A stretch of 64,000 nucleotides of DNA from Candidatus Cybelea sp. (GTDB taxonomy: Bacteria > Vulcanimicrobiota > Vulcanimicrobiia > Vulcanimicrobiales > Vulcanimicrobiaceae). The notes beneath the pieces are model-generated. The model had not been told where the DNA came from. It saw only the letters and a program-made list of their open reading frames with translations, and did not search any database. How positions within the stretch are numbered: position 1 is the first letter of the stretch; every line of letters starts with the position of its first letter. Made by a program: the position numbers and the translations under genes. The stretch spans positions 36,598-100,597 of the forward strand of contig DASXFZ010000001.1 in the NCBI GenBank assembly GCA_036489315.1, in the 5' to 3' direction. This document shows positions 43,449 to 52,272 of the stretch, in pieces.

Positions 43449-43697
43449 CTAGCCGCAGGTGCAGTAATAGAGCATGCTGCCGCCGCCAAGATCCTCGCTT
43501 ACCAGCGTGCACGTTCCGGTGCAGGTGCACTGGCTGCATCGCCAGTTCGTCGGCAATCCGTTTACTACGTCGCAGCAGACGCCGCATGCGTTATCCGGAT
43601 CGGCGATGGCGTTGGCCGGAGGGCTGGTGGCCTCTACGATATGTTGGCGAGTGGTCGTATCGATGTAATGCATGAGCGCATCCCCACGGACTTGCAT
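43449..43697 (-). CDS. Cysteine-rich small protein (82 aa)
   Basis: The 82-residue protein has a plain N-terminal half and then nine cysteines between residues 38 and 81: C38, C41, C42, C54, C57, C59, C63, C79 and C81, in short CxxC/CxC spacings with Thr, Ser and Gly between. AGAGGAG precedes the ATG by ten bases. There is no signal peptide. It could be a small metal-binding protein, a disulphide-rich peptide or the precursor of a modified peptide; no maturation enzyme lies nearby. It is divergent from the TMEM175 gene and about 100 bases before the phosphoesterase start. Confidence 0.65.
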   Translation of the reverse strand: MQVRGDALMHYIDTTTRQHIVEATSPPANAIADPDNACGVCCDVVNGLPTNWRCSQCTCTGTCTLVSEDLGGGSMLYYCTCG

Positions 43698-43910
43698 AAG
43701 ATGATGACTCCTCTTGTTGTAAGGGCTGGTCCCCTAAGCATAGCAAAGAGCGGAGCGCTCGTCTCTAGGACAGCCGGCCTATAGGGGGACGTCTCCTCGA
43801 CCGGCAGCACCGGCAGCGAACCCAGGGCTCGGACCTTCGACCGGATGCCGAGCCGGCAGACGGTCTCGCGCGCGGGAGGGACGCGCTGCATTGCTAAACG
43901 GGGTCGATTC

Positions 43911-44543
43911 TTGAAGGAAGCACGTTCGCCCGGAGACCTCAACATCGCTCGAATCGAGGCATTCAGCGACGGTATCTTCGCATTTGCCGTCACGCTGCTG
44001 GTGCTCACCCTCACCGTTCCGGAAGTCGCGGACAGCCTTGGCGGGCAGGGACTGCGGGCGGCCCTGCTTGCCGAATGGCCTAGGTTTGCCATCTACCTCA
44101 TCAGTTTTCTGATGGTCGGCCAGGTGTGGATAGCCCACCACTTCTTCTTCAGCCACTTTGCTCGGGCCGACAGAGCGCTGCTCTGGATCAACATGCTGGC
44201 GCTGGCAACCATCGCGGTCTTGCCCTTCTCAACGGCTCTACTTGGGCATTACATCGGCCACGAGCATGACCGCGTCGTCGCGGCGATCGTGTACGGCAGT
44301 TTGTGGACGATCGGGGCGTTCTGCCTGAGCGCGCTGTTCTGGTATGCAAGTGGTCCCGGGAAGCTGCTGCTGCCCGATTATTCACCTTCGCAAATTCGAG
44401 CCGTGCGCCGAGCCAGCTGCGTTGGCCCGCTCGTGTTCGCTGTTTTTACACTGCTGGCGCTGGCGAGCTTCTGGCTCTTTCTAGCCGGATTCGCTTTCGT
44501 GCCGCTCTTTTACATCGTGCAGTCAGCGAGGTTCGTACGCTGA
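43911..44543 (+). CDS. TMEM175-family membrane protein (DUF1211)
   Basis: The protein shows the family hallmark ARIEAFSDGIFAFAVTLLVLTL at its start, in which the FSDG segment lines the selectivity region of TMEM175 potassium channels, followed by five more helices including QVWIAHHFFFSHF and NMLALATIAVLPFS. Family members of this single-repeat size form tetrameric potassium-permeable channels. I chose the TTG at 43911 because it sits close to the conserved region; an ATG at 43845 would add 22 basic residues. It is convergent with the GNAT gene with a 20-base overlap at the ends. Confidence 0.85.
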   Translation: MKEARSPGDLNIARIEAFSDGIFAFAVTLLVLTLTVPEVADSLGGQGLRAALLAEWPRFAIYLISFLMVGQVWIAHHFFFSHFARADRALLWINMLALATIAVLPFSTALLGHYIGHEHDRVVAAIVYGSLWTIGAFCLSALFWYASGPGKLLLPDYSPSQIRAVRRASCVGPLVFAVFTLLALASFWLFLAGFAFVPLFYIVQSARFVR

Positions 44544-45389
44544 TAAGCCGGCGCGACGCTCCCAGAGCGAACGCGTGTACAGTACGGCAAATCCGCACCG
44601 GCGAAAGTTGCGCTCAGACGCGCTGCCCGGAGTCGCGGTCGCGCGCATGACGCGGGCGCCGGCGTCACGGGCTCGCGCGATACGATCGCGGACCAGCGCG
44701 AGATGCCAGCCGCGGCGGCGAAACTCGGGGACCGTCGCACCGGCAAAGAAAAACGCGCATTCGCCACGCAGGCTCATGATGGCGGTCGACGCGATCCGTT
44801 CTCCGTACGTGCCGGCCAAAGCGATCGCACCTTCGGAGGATGCGAGGATCAGCCCGACGCGCGGATCGCCGGCCTCCGCCGCCTCGTCGCCGAGGAATCC
44901 TTTCATCGAGGCCGCGGCCCAATCGTCCAGATTTGCAGAAACGGAAACCCGGTCGTCGTAGCGAGCGTACGTTTCGAAGTCGTCGGAAACGAGCACGTTT
45001 TCATATTCAGCCGGTGCGTAACCGGCACGGGCTAATCCGAAAGCCAGCGACGGATCGGACATCGGCGTGACGAAGACGCGCGGCGTCGAGTTGCGCGACT
45101 CAAAGAACCTGGTCAAGAGCGCGATTTCCTCGGCGTCGACGCCGGCGAGGGTTCCTATGCCAAAGGCTTCAGAGAGCGCCTCGAACCCATTGAACCGCGC
45201 GATCCCGCCGGCAATCTCGAGGCTCGCAGCTTCCAGTTCGGGGTAGAGCCGCCGCGTCGCTTCAACGCTTTTGCGGATACCGTCGATTTCGCAGCGGCGA
45301 ATCGTTTCATCGAGCAATCGCGTAAGGTCCACGAGCCTAACTTCGAGCCTTCCCCTGCAAGCTGCTGCAGGTTCCATATCTGGGTACAC
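44523..45389 (-). CDS. GNAT-type acetyltransferase
   Basis: The 288-residue protein has a helical N-terminal half of unclear family and a C-terminal GNAT domain. The acetyl-CoA loop is VPEFRRRGWHLALVRDRIARAR near residue 220, and the terminal pattern is SASERNFRRCGFAVLYTRSLWER. The substrate is not predictable. It starts just upstream of the divergent small KOW-like gene and overlaps the convergent TMEM175 gene slightly. Confidence 0.85.
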   Translation of the reverse strand: MYPDMEPAAACRGRLEVRLVDLTRLLDETIRRCEIDGIRKSVEATRRLYPELEAASLEIAGGIARFNGFEALSEAFGIGTLAGVDAEEIALLTRFFESRNSTPRVFVTPMSDPSLAFGLARAGYAPAEYENVLVSDDFETYARYDDRVSVSANLDDWAAASMKGFLGDEAAEAGDPRVGLILASSEGAIALAGTYGERIASTAIMSLRGECAFFFAGATVPEFRRRGWHLALVRDRIARARDAGARVMRATATPGSASERNFRRCGFAVLYTRSLWERRAGLSAYEPR

Positions 45390-45447
45390 CGCATCCGAAG
45401 GGGGACTAGCGGTGGATCCCCACGCTCAAACGAGGAAAGCAACGGAA

Positions 45448-45636
45448 ATGTTAAAGGCCGGCGATCGAGTCTTCATCGATGGAACCAACGAAGAAGGGAC
45501 CGTTAAGGAAGTGCACCCGCATGAGGCCGTGGTGCGGGTAAAGACGAGTCAGGGTCACGAGGAGCGCAGGTATGCCTTTGAAGCGCTGCGGCTCGATCCA
45601 ACCATGGGCGAAGCCTCCGATTTCGTCGATCATTAG
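45448..45636 (+). CDS. Small KOW/SH3-like protein (62 aa)
   Basis: The 62-residue protein reads as a small beta-barrel: LKAGDRVFIDGTNEEGTV, HEAVVRVKTSQGHEERRYAFEALRL, then an acidic tail. The AGDRVxxxGTxxEGTV opening is like a KOW or hypothetical small barrel. AGGAAAGC lies ahead of the ATG at 45448; a GTG at 45411 or the open frame from 45271 would be longer but begins in the divergent GNAT region. The function is unknown. Confidence 0.6.
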   Translation: MLKAGDRVFIDGTNEEGTVKEVHPHEAVVRVKTSQGHEERRYAFEALRLDPTMGEASDFVDH

Positions 45637-45755
45637 TGCCGCCGGCGCACCCCGACAAGCTGCGAGGCGGACCTAGTTCGAGTCGACGCGACCTGCCGAG
45701 GGCAACGGGAAAGAAACGTTGAAATTCGCCTCGAGCGCGATCGGGGAGGAACGAG

Positions 45756-46109
45756 ATGTTTATCGCAGCGATTTTGGTGTATTGTGGCGCGACCATAGTC
45801 GTTGCCGGTATCTTCCTGTGGCGCCTTAAGCGTGAGCCCCAAAGATGGCCTTTCTTTCTCAGCATGTTTGCGTTCTGGCTGGCGGTACCGATCGTGGTCC
45901 TCGTGGCGCCGCCTGGATGGATACCGCTTTCTAAACGCGGCCACCCGAGCTGGCTGAGCGTCGCTTTGTTGGCCGTGATGATTACCGTGGTCGCTCTTCA
46001 AATCCGGGAGCATCCATCGCGCCTGCGGCAATACGCACTGATATGGGCTCCGATTCTCGCGCTGCTCATCGTGGCGCAAATCGTGTACCCGCTGGTTTGG
46101 CAGCGGTGA
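45756..46109 (+). CDS. Hypothetical four-helix membrane protein
   Basis: The 117-residue protein has four hydrophobic segments (about 3-22, 31-50, 66-82 and 92-113) linked by short basic loops, with no motif I recognise. A strong GGGGAGGAACGAG sequence lies directly before the ATG. It is separated by about 119 bases from the KOW-like gene. Confidence 0.6.
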   Translation: MFIAAILVYCGATIVVAGIFLWRLKREPQRWPFFLSMFAFWLAVPIVVLVAPPGWIPLSKRGHPSWLSVALLAVMITVVALQIREHPSRLRQYALIWAPILALLIVAQIVYPLVWQR

Positions 46110-46319
46110 CCTCGAGCTCCGCGGAGAATTTTGCTTCGCCGCCATCCTTAGTCCCGGCTTTCCTCTTTAAGATCGAGCCATCGGCGACTAAGAAGGATAT
46201 TGGGCCGCCCAGCCACACAGTTTACCGGCATCGCTTCGACTTGCTTTGAACGCGCCGTTGGCGCGATTGCCGCTCGCGTGCGGTCCCGCCATCGAAGCTT
46301 TACTGGAACCGCTTATTTT

Positions 46320-47045
46320 ATGCGCACCCTTACTCAACGAATCATCATCCACTGCTTTTACCTGGTCTTAGGGGCGACACTGGCCGGCTGCCACGCCGAC
46401 GTTACCTTTAGCATCGATGTCCGTCCAGATGGAAGCGCTCTCGTGAGGACAAGGGAAATCGTGGATGAGGCCTTTTACAGAGCGGCGTTAAGCCAGGGCA
46501 GCGACGGCGACCCCTTTAAGATCGAGTGGATGCGCCGCAGAGGATGGGATGTTCGAACGTCCATTGATCGGTACCGAAACCATACGATCCTTATTTTCAA
46601 ACGCGTTAGGCGAGAAGATATCCACGACCTGGCAAATGCAACCCCAGGGCTAAGCGGTCGCTCAGCGCAGTTTGGTCCGATTTCTCTCATACGGGCACCG
46701 GGGTTGCTCGTCGATCGTGTTTCTCTCGCTGCAACGGTTCCTCCGTTGCTGAGCCTGACGTCGCCCGAGATTGGCACGTTCGATTATGGAATCGCATCAG
46801 CATTCGCGGCGTCGGCGGTTACCGCGCACTTGGAGTTAAGGACTCCAATGATCGTTACCTCGACTAATGGGTCGAGAGGGGCCGACGGATTCGTGCGATG
46901 GGACCTTGGACTCCAAGAGCCAACCTCAATCTTCTACGTGGCTCGCGCCGTCAACATCACTCACGCACTCATCGCAGTAACTCTTGTTTTTGCAGCCGCA
47001 GTTTTGAGCTGGATATTTCTAGGTGCGCGCCGCAGATCGGCCTGA
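46320..47045 (+). CDS. Lipoprotein resembling the LppM/DUF3153 group
   Basis: The 241-residue protein has a lipobox (LAGCHAD, Cys near 24) and a beta-rich domain opening DVTFSIDVRPDGSALV, like LppM-type lipoproteins whose mature part begins with VxxxVxPDGS. A single C-terminal helix (ALIAVTLVFAAAVLSWIFL) and an RRR tail follow, also as in LppM/DUF3153. The fit is moderate. The ATG at 46320 starts the signal; the frame open to 46200 adds basic residues only. It converges on the lipoprotein at 47063. Confidence 0.68.
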   Translation: MRTLTQRIIIHCFYLVLGATLAGCHADVTFSIDVRPDGSALVRTREIVDEAFYRAALSQGSDGDPFKIEWMRRRGWDVRTSIDRYRNHTILIFKRVRREDIHDLANATPGLSGRSAQFGPISLIRAPGLLVDRVSLAATVPPLLSLTSPEIGTFDYGIASAFAASAVTAHLELRTPMIVTSTNGSRGADGFVRWDLGLQEPTSIFYVARAVNITHALIAVTLVFAAAVLSWIFLGARRRSA

Positions 47046-47062
47046 TTTAGCCAGAAGTCGGG

Positions 47063-47680
47063 CTACTTCACATCCTTGCTCCCTTCAATGTGAACGGTAC
47101 CGGTGTTCACCACGCGGCCTCCTGAAGCCGATTTGAGTGTGACCGTACCTGAGCCGGTTTTTGCACCAATTCCCTTGACGGAGATCAGAAGCGGACCTTC
47201 AGCCAGGGGCGTTGCTTTTCCGTACTCGTGCAGGTTTGGAACAGCCGCTGCGGCGCCGTCAAAGCTCACCCCCTGATAATGAACCTTGGGAAGATAAAAG
47301 CATCCAGCCATCCCGTTGCCGAGCTTGTAGGTTCCATAGTAAACGGTGTAAGGCGCCTTGATGCTAGGCAATTGGATTACGGGCAGATGCTTTCGCCCTT
47401 TCCGGAATGAAAAGTTTGCCCAGATCGACACGGCTGATTCGGCGAAGCTGTTCCCGACGAACGTCCCCAATGCCGAGAAAATCGTAAACTTCCCCGGAGC
47501 ATGATAATAGTGGGCCCGGCAAGGCGGCAGCGAGACCCCCGCCCATCGAACGAGCGGATTGCCAAATGTCGAGGCAGCTGGGACGTACGAATGGGATGGT
47601 ACGCCACCGTTGCAGCCGCCCGCGAGTAAAGCCAAAACCACGCCTACTTTATGCCGGCCCGGAATGTTGTGCCGTATCAC
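47063..47680 (-). CDS. Lipoprotein of unknown function
   Basis: The 205-residue protein has a lipobox near residue 23 (LLAGGCNGG) and a beta-rich mature region with two cysteines (PPCRAHY and GCFYLPK) that could pair. The last 40 residues are Gly/Thr-rich (KTGSGTVTLKSASGG). I do not recognise the family. It is less GC-rich than its neighbours. Confidence 0.6.
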   Translation of the reverse strand: MIRHNIPGRHKVGVVLALLAGGCNGGVPSHSYVPAASTFGNPLVRWAGVSLPPCRAHYYHAPGKFTIFSALGTFVGNSFAESAVSIWANFSFRKGRKHLPVIQLPSIKAPYTVYYGTYKLGNGMAGCFYLPKVHYQGVSFDGAAAAVPNLHEYGKATPLAEGPLLISVKGIGAKTGSGTVTLKSASGGRVVNTGTVHIEGSKDVK

Positions 47681-48028
47681 TTAGCCCTCCTGGCAATGCG
47701 AGCCGGTTCCGAGGTTAAGTTCGCCCCGGAGCCTTGCATTAATCTTACTACCCTGGACGATGAGTTGACCAGGCCCCCGGCTCTCGCCGCCAACTCTCAA
47801 TAGAGATTTCACGAGCATCTGGTCCGGAATCAAACCTCGCCCTCGGCTCGCCGAAACATCTGGCCCGCTGGCGTGTACTAGGTCAAAATGAGAATGATTC
47901 GCTTGTTGCTTGCCCCGAAGACGCCCTTTTTTCAAGCGATGCCACGGATGCGCGAAATGCCCGTCAGCGGAAGATGCATTGCTCGCGATTCTGTCGTCGC
48001 AGCTCGTTAGTCGGGCCCGCGTCCTCGC
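47681..48028. other. 348-base gene-free stretch between divergent genes
   Basis: I see no convincing gene here. An 84-codon frame at 47681-47935 on the minus strand has no start signal, no recognisable domain and shadow-like composition. The stretch should hold promoters for the divergent lipoprotein and DoxX genes. Confidence 0.5.
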
Positions 48029-48454
48029 TTGCGAGCAGACAACAGAGCGCCTCCGTGGCGACGAGTCTCACCGGCGCTGCTGGCCGTCTTGTTTATTGCA
48101 GCCGGCAGCAATCATTTCATTCACCCAGCGTTGTACACACGGATCGTTCCACCGCGGCTGCCCGCGCCCGCGCTGCTCGTCCAGGTAAGCGGCGCCTGCG
48201 AAATCCTCGGCGGTGCCGGAGTGCTCCTACCGCGCCTTCGAAGGCTCGCCGGTATTGGCCTCATCGCGCTTTTGATCGCGGTATTCCCGGCCAACATTCA
48301 GATGGCTGCACATCCCGGGCTCTACGCCGACCTCGGGAGCGCACCACTGTTTTATCTGAGGCTTCCGCTTCAGCTGGTACTCATCGCGTGGGTTTGGTGG
48401 GCGTGCCTCTCCGCCGGGTTCGCCCCGGCGGCCGTTAGTGTGGGGCGTAGGTGA
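48029..48454 (+). CDS. DoxX-type small membrane protein
   Basis: The 141-residue protein has four helices and the DoxX signature FIAAGSNHFIHPALYTRIVPPRLP, followed by CEILGGAGVLLPRLRRLAGIGLIAL. DoxX-like proteins are small quinone-linked or redox-linked membrane proteins; the specific role here is unknown. The TTG start at 48029 is the first in frame. The last 20 bases overlap the end of the convergent lipoprotein gene. Confidence 0.8.
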   Translation: MRADNRAPPWRRVSPALLAVLFIAAGSNHFIHPALYTRIVPPRLPAPALLVQVSGACEILGGAGVLLPRLRRLAGIGLIALLIAVFPANIQMAAHPGLYADLGSAPLFYLRLPLQLVLIAWVWWACLSAGFAPAAVSVGRR

Positions 48455-49406
48455 CCCCGACGACGTCGAGACTTTGCGAAAGGCCGGTGTTGAAACTGCC
48501 GACGTAATTTACAACGGTCGGCGTGTACGTATAGAGATCGATCTGGCCGTGCTGGTAGTCGGCAACGGCCAACATGTCGCGGCTCTTGTTGAGATGGCCG
48601 TACGACGACGTGCCGGCCATCGAAAACGGGCCGCCGGCGAGCTTGCATCGCGGGTTGCAGCCGCTGTAAACGTACAGCTGCGCGCTGGTGTTGCTGAAAG
48701 AGACGAGGTTGCCGGCTGCGTCAATCTCGAGGCCGCCGAATGCCGGATTGATGAAACCCTTGGCGGTTTCACCGCTCCCCTTACAGCCCTTGAAAAAGGT
48801 CAAGTTGGCGTGAGACTGCGCGTCTTCCGCCGAGGCCCAGCAATCGCCGCCTTTGGACATGGCCACGCCCACCACTTCGTCCATGTTCGGATTCGTCAAG
48901 TTCGTCGTGCAGCCGCCCTTGAGCGAGCAGAGCGAGATACTGCCATTGGTACGCTGCGGGCCAAAGATGTTGGCGATTGCGATCGTACCGTTCGCGGCGT
49001 CCGCACTCATCGCATCGGCGGGCTGCCCGTACGGATCGGCCACGGTTCCCAAAACGGCTCCGCACTGCGGGCGAAAAATCCGCAGCTCACGGCCCCCGCC
49101 GTCGGGCTCGATCAGGTCACCTTTCGCGTCGGATGCGAGATCGTTGACGGAGGCGACGCCGCCGATCGTGCACACCGCGGCACCTTTGCCGTTTCGCCGA
49201 AATCCGTAGACGCTGGTACCGTAAAATTCGCCCACGTACAGGCCCGCCTTGGCGGCGCGAGCGCTGCGGCCTCCAAGGAGCGAGGCCGAGCCGACGCCGG
49301 GGGCTTGTCCGGCCGGCGCCAGTCCGGGCGTTGCCGCACTGCAGCCCGCGGCGAGCATCACGGCCGAGACACCCAATCGGCGTAAGAAGCGTCGCGCCTG
49401 CATCAA
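48435..49406 (-). CDS. Beta-propeller-like lipoprotein, copy A
   Basis: The 323-residue protein has a lipobox (VMLAAGCSAA, Cys near 22) followed by repeated strands with the pattern L-A-S-D-A-K-G-D-L-I, G-G-R-E-L-R-I-F and L-Y-V-Y-S-G, as in NHL or SMP-30-type propellers. Six cysteines, including pairs GGC and CNPRC, hint at disulphides. No catalytic motif is seen. It follows copy B within 13 bases in the same direction, so they are likely co-transcribed. Confidence 0.7.
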   Translation of the reverse strand: MMQARRFLRRLGVSAVMLAAGCSAATPGLAPAGQAPGVGSASLLGGRSARAAKAGLYVGEFYGTSVYGFRRNGKGAAVCTIGGVASVNDLASDAKGDLIEPDGGGRELRIFRPQCGAVLGTVADPYGQPADAMSADAANGTIAIANIFGPQRTNGSISLCSLKGGCTTNLTNPNMDEVVGVAMSKGGDCWASAEDAQSHANLTFFKGCKGSGETAKGFINPAFGGLEIDAAGNLVSFSNTSAQLYVYSGCNPRCKLAGGPFSMAGTSSYGHLNKSRDMLAVADYQHGQIDLYTYTPTVVNYVGSFNTGLSQSLDVVGVTYAPH

Positions 49407-49419
49407 AACTATGCGGTCT

Positions 49420-50382
49420 TCACTTTTTTCGTTCGCTGATCGCGGTGCCGATTGGAACCTCGAACCCGCTAATGATCTTCTCCTGCTCGCCTCCGCCGGG
49501 ATACGGCCAGTACATCACTTGACCGCTCGTGGCGTTGGGGCCGACCACGGTGCCGCCGCGGATGGAGAACTGAACGACGTCGCTCGAACCCTGCGTTTCT
49601 GTGTGACCAACCTCGGTGCCAACGCTGCCCGCAACCGTAAACTGGTAAATCACGGGAGCCTCTTGATCGGCGATCGCAACGTACTTGCCGTCCCATTGAA
49701 CGCCGCCCGGCCCCCCGATCGTTTGGTTCAGGGTGACGTTCTGCAAGCTCTTTGCGCCCTTGGGCAGCTCGGCGAACGCGAATCCAAAGCTCGTGGGCTT
49801 TGTGCCGTCGACGAACAGGTTGCCGGCGGCGTCGTAGCCGCAGAAGTAGTCGGCGATCATTTGCGGGTCGGTGTACTTCTTCGGCGTGCCGTGAGCTCGC
49901 CGGAAGACCGAAAGGCTGCCGTTGGTGTACGAGTCGTCAAAAATGTTCGTCGCCGCCAGGTCTCCATTCACCCGGCTGACCGCACATCCGATCGGATGTT
50001 CACCGGAGTCGTTGAGCGTCGCGATCGGAGCCGTACCGCCGTGCGCGTATTCCAGGATTTGCGCTGCATCCGAATTCGTGATGAAGACGTGGCCCGCCTT
50101 ATCGACGCACATTCCTTGAGGCGTCGCAAACCCCGTCAGCGTCCCGACGAGCTTGCCGCGCGGATAGGAGAATACCTTAACGACGTTCGCGGCCGAATCG
50201 GAGGCGTAGAGAAGAGCGCCTTTCTTGGCGTTGGGGTCCATCCACGAGGCGCCGGCGGCGAGCGAACGCGCCGCGCTCGACGAAGGAGGCAGGGATTGCA
50301 GCGAATTCCCGGCGCAGCCGCTGAGCAACGCGGCTACCGCGAGCGCGCCGGCGCCGCGCGCGAACGAGTTTGAATTCTTCAT
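49420..50382 (-). CDS. Beta-propeller-like lipoprotein, copy B
   Basis: The 320-residue protein has a lipobox (LLSGCAGN, Cys near 23) and NHL-like strands: LLYASDSAANVVKVFSYPRG, GFATPQGMCVDKAGHVFITN and ILEYAHGG. It resembles copy A in length, architecture and strand pattern though not closely in sequence. It lies upstream of copy A and is followed by it within 13 bases. An extracellular binding or scaffold role is the most that can be said. Confidence 0.72.
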   Translation of the reverse strand: MKNSNSFARGAGALAVAALLSGCAGNSLQSLPPSSSAARSLAAGASWMDPNAKKGALLYASDSAANVVKVFSYPRGKLVGTLTGFATPQGMCVDKAGHVFITNSDAAQILEYAHGGTAPIATLNDSGEHPIGCAVSRVNGDLAATNIFDDSYTNGSLSVFRRAHGTPKKYTDPQMIADYFCGYDAAGNLFVDGTKPTSFGFAFAELPKGAKSLQNVTLNQTIGGPGGVQWDGKYVAIADQEAPVIYQFTVAGSVGTEVGHTETQGSSDVVQFSIRGGTVVGPNATSGQVMYWPYPGGGEQEKIISGFEVPIGTAISERKK

Positions 50383-50466
50383 ACGAGCGAAAAGCGTAGT
50401 CGCCTCATCCGCTCGGTGTCAAGACAGCCGCGAGAATACGGCGTGCGCAGTGAGAAAACGGACCCC

Positions 50467-52080
50467 CTACACCGCGAGCTCGATCCCGATCTCGCGGGCA
50501 AGGCGTGCGAAACGCCGTTCGCCGGTGATGGCGGCGGCGACTTGGTAGGCGTGCCCCAGCGAGAGGAGGCTTCCGCTGCGGTGCACGGTATCGATCGACG
50601 CTCGAATTTGTTCCTGCGCGAGCATTTTGCGACCGATCGTATTGGCGCTGGAAGCGATCACGCGCTGCAGGCCGCCGCAGATCCGCGTGTACCCCGCGGC
50701 GCGCGCCAGCCGTTCGGATGCCGTCGCTACGGCGATGCTTCGCTCGGGCTGCCCGATCTTTGCCAGATAGATCGCCTCGAAAGCTTTGCAGAACAGCCAG
50801 TTGTAGCTGCCTTTCGCGAAGGCGTCGCCCAGCGCCGGCAGCATCGCCCCGGCGAGACGCCAGTGCGAACTGCCGATGAGCGCGTCGGTCATTTCCAGCC
50901 GGGTCATCGCGGCGAGGTGCCGGCCGCCAAAATCCGCGGCCAACCGCAGTGCGCTCTGCGAATGCAGCATCGCCGTCTTGGCGTCGCCCAAAACGACGTG
51001 AACGGACATGAGATTCAGCAGCGAGCGGACCTCGTTCTCGATCGAGCCGCTTCGGCGCGCGAGCTCCAAGGCCGAATGAAAGTTGTCGAGGCGCCTCGCC
51101 ACTTTCGGGCGCTCTTGCACCCCCGGCGCAACCCACTGCAGCCGCGATAGCGTGCGCGCGACAAAGCTTTTCTGCGGAGAAGTGTCCGCCAGCGAGCGCG
51201 CGCGTTCGGCGGCGAGCGCCGCGAGCGTTTTGGCGCGCTCGAAATCGCCAATCGCCTCATGCTGCTCTGCGCCCTCCGCGAAAAGGTCGGCCACGACGGC
51301 TTGCGATGCCGCATCACAGATCGATTGGTCGATCGAGGCACGGCGGATCGCTTCTTCTAAGATGGGCAAGCTTTTGCCGGATCCAGGCTCGTCGAAGTCG
51401 AGCCGAGCCGTCCAGATCTCGATTTGGCATTCGCCGACGAGCGCATCGCCGGCCGCCACTTCCTCGCGCGATGCCTGCAGCACCGCTCGCGCCTGGGTGA
51501 GCTGCGACCGCGAGCGCGCGAGATCGCCGCGCTCCCGTTCCACCGACGCGATGAGGCATAGCGCTCGAATTCGCATCAAAGCCGCAGGCGCGTGCGCTGC
51601 GATGTCGTCGCAGATCCGTTTGGCTCCGGAAAACTCTCCAAGCCCGGCGCGCCGCTCCGCGAGCTCGAGCCGCACGGACGCAAGATCCGTGAAAGCGTGA
51701 CCCATACGCCCGGAGCTTTGCGACATGATGCGAGCGATGCGCAGGCACAGCTGCTGTTTCGCGCGGTAATACTGTTGAACCGAAAGGCCGAGCGCATTTG
51801 CGGCGACGCGATAGGGTCCGTCCCGCGTGCACATCGCTTCGAGGAGACGAGTGTTGCGCTGCGCGTGGCGATGCCGCCCGGCGTCGCGGTCGTCGCGCTC
51901 GCACTGCTCGGCAGCCTGCCGGACGGCCCGGCGTATCGCTACCATGGCATCGACGTCGGTCCACCGCTCGAAATAGTGCGCGACAATCGGATTGCGACGC
52001 AGCTCGCCCGACTCGTCGAGGTGGCGAAACAGATGCTTGGCGGCTACCTCGATCGAGCGAGACGGATTCGCGCGCGGCAT
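50467..52080 (-). CDS. TPR-like helical repeat protein with N-terminal HTH-like region
   Basis: The 537-residue protein has an N-terminal part with HLDESGELRRNPIVAHYF and VAANALGLSVQQYYRAKQQLCLRIARI (residues 83-113), which reads like a helix-turn-helix segment such as sigma region 4, followed by about ten helical pairs rich in Ala/Leu/Arg resembling TPR repeats (about 130-530). No signal peptide is present, so it is cytoplasmic. A regulator that senses a protein or small ligand through the repeats is likely, but no partner is adjacent. Confidence 0.65.
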   Translation of the reverse strand: MPRANPSRSIEVAAKHLFRHLDESGELRRNPIVAHYFERWTDVDAMVAIRRAVRQAAEQCERDDRDAGRHRHAQRNTRLLEAMCTRDGPYRVAANALGLSVQQYYRAKQQLCLRIARIMSQSSGRMGHAFTDLASVRLELAERRAGLGEFSGAKRICDDIAAHAPAALMRIRALCLIASVERERGDLARSRSQLTQARAVLQASREEVAAGDALVGECQIEIWTARLDFDEPGSGKSLPILEEAIRRASIDQSICDAASQAVVADLFAEGAEQHEAIGDFERAKTLAALAAERARSLADTSPQKSFVARTLSRLQWVAPGVQERPKVARRLDNFHSALELARRSGSIENEVRSLLNLMSVHVVLGDAKTAMLHSQSALRLAADFGGRHLAAMTRLEMTDALIGSSHWRLAGAMLPALGDAFAKGSYNWLFCKAFEAIYLAKIGQPERSIAVATASERLARAAGYTRICGGLQRVIASSANTIGRKMLAQEQIRASIDTVHRSGSLLSLGHAYQVAAAITGERRFARLAREIGIELAV

Positions 52081-52272
52081 GACGCTTCGTCACTTTCCGG
52101 CGTACGCTCGGCGAGCCTGCCGGGACCCTGGCGCGCCGAACCGCGATTCTAGCGGGAGCGCCCGGGAGCCGTTGGTAATATGCCCGTTATGCGCGCGGGG
52201 CAATGAGGGCCAACTGAAAAGCGATGTGCTCGCGGGACATGCTTCAGCTCAAAAGCAGCTCTGAGCAAAGCG

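Noticed and set aside
47681..47935. 84-codon minus-strand frame
   Set aside because: No ribosome site, no domain, and shadow-like composition in an otherwise gene-free gap.
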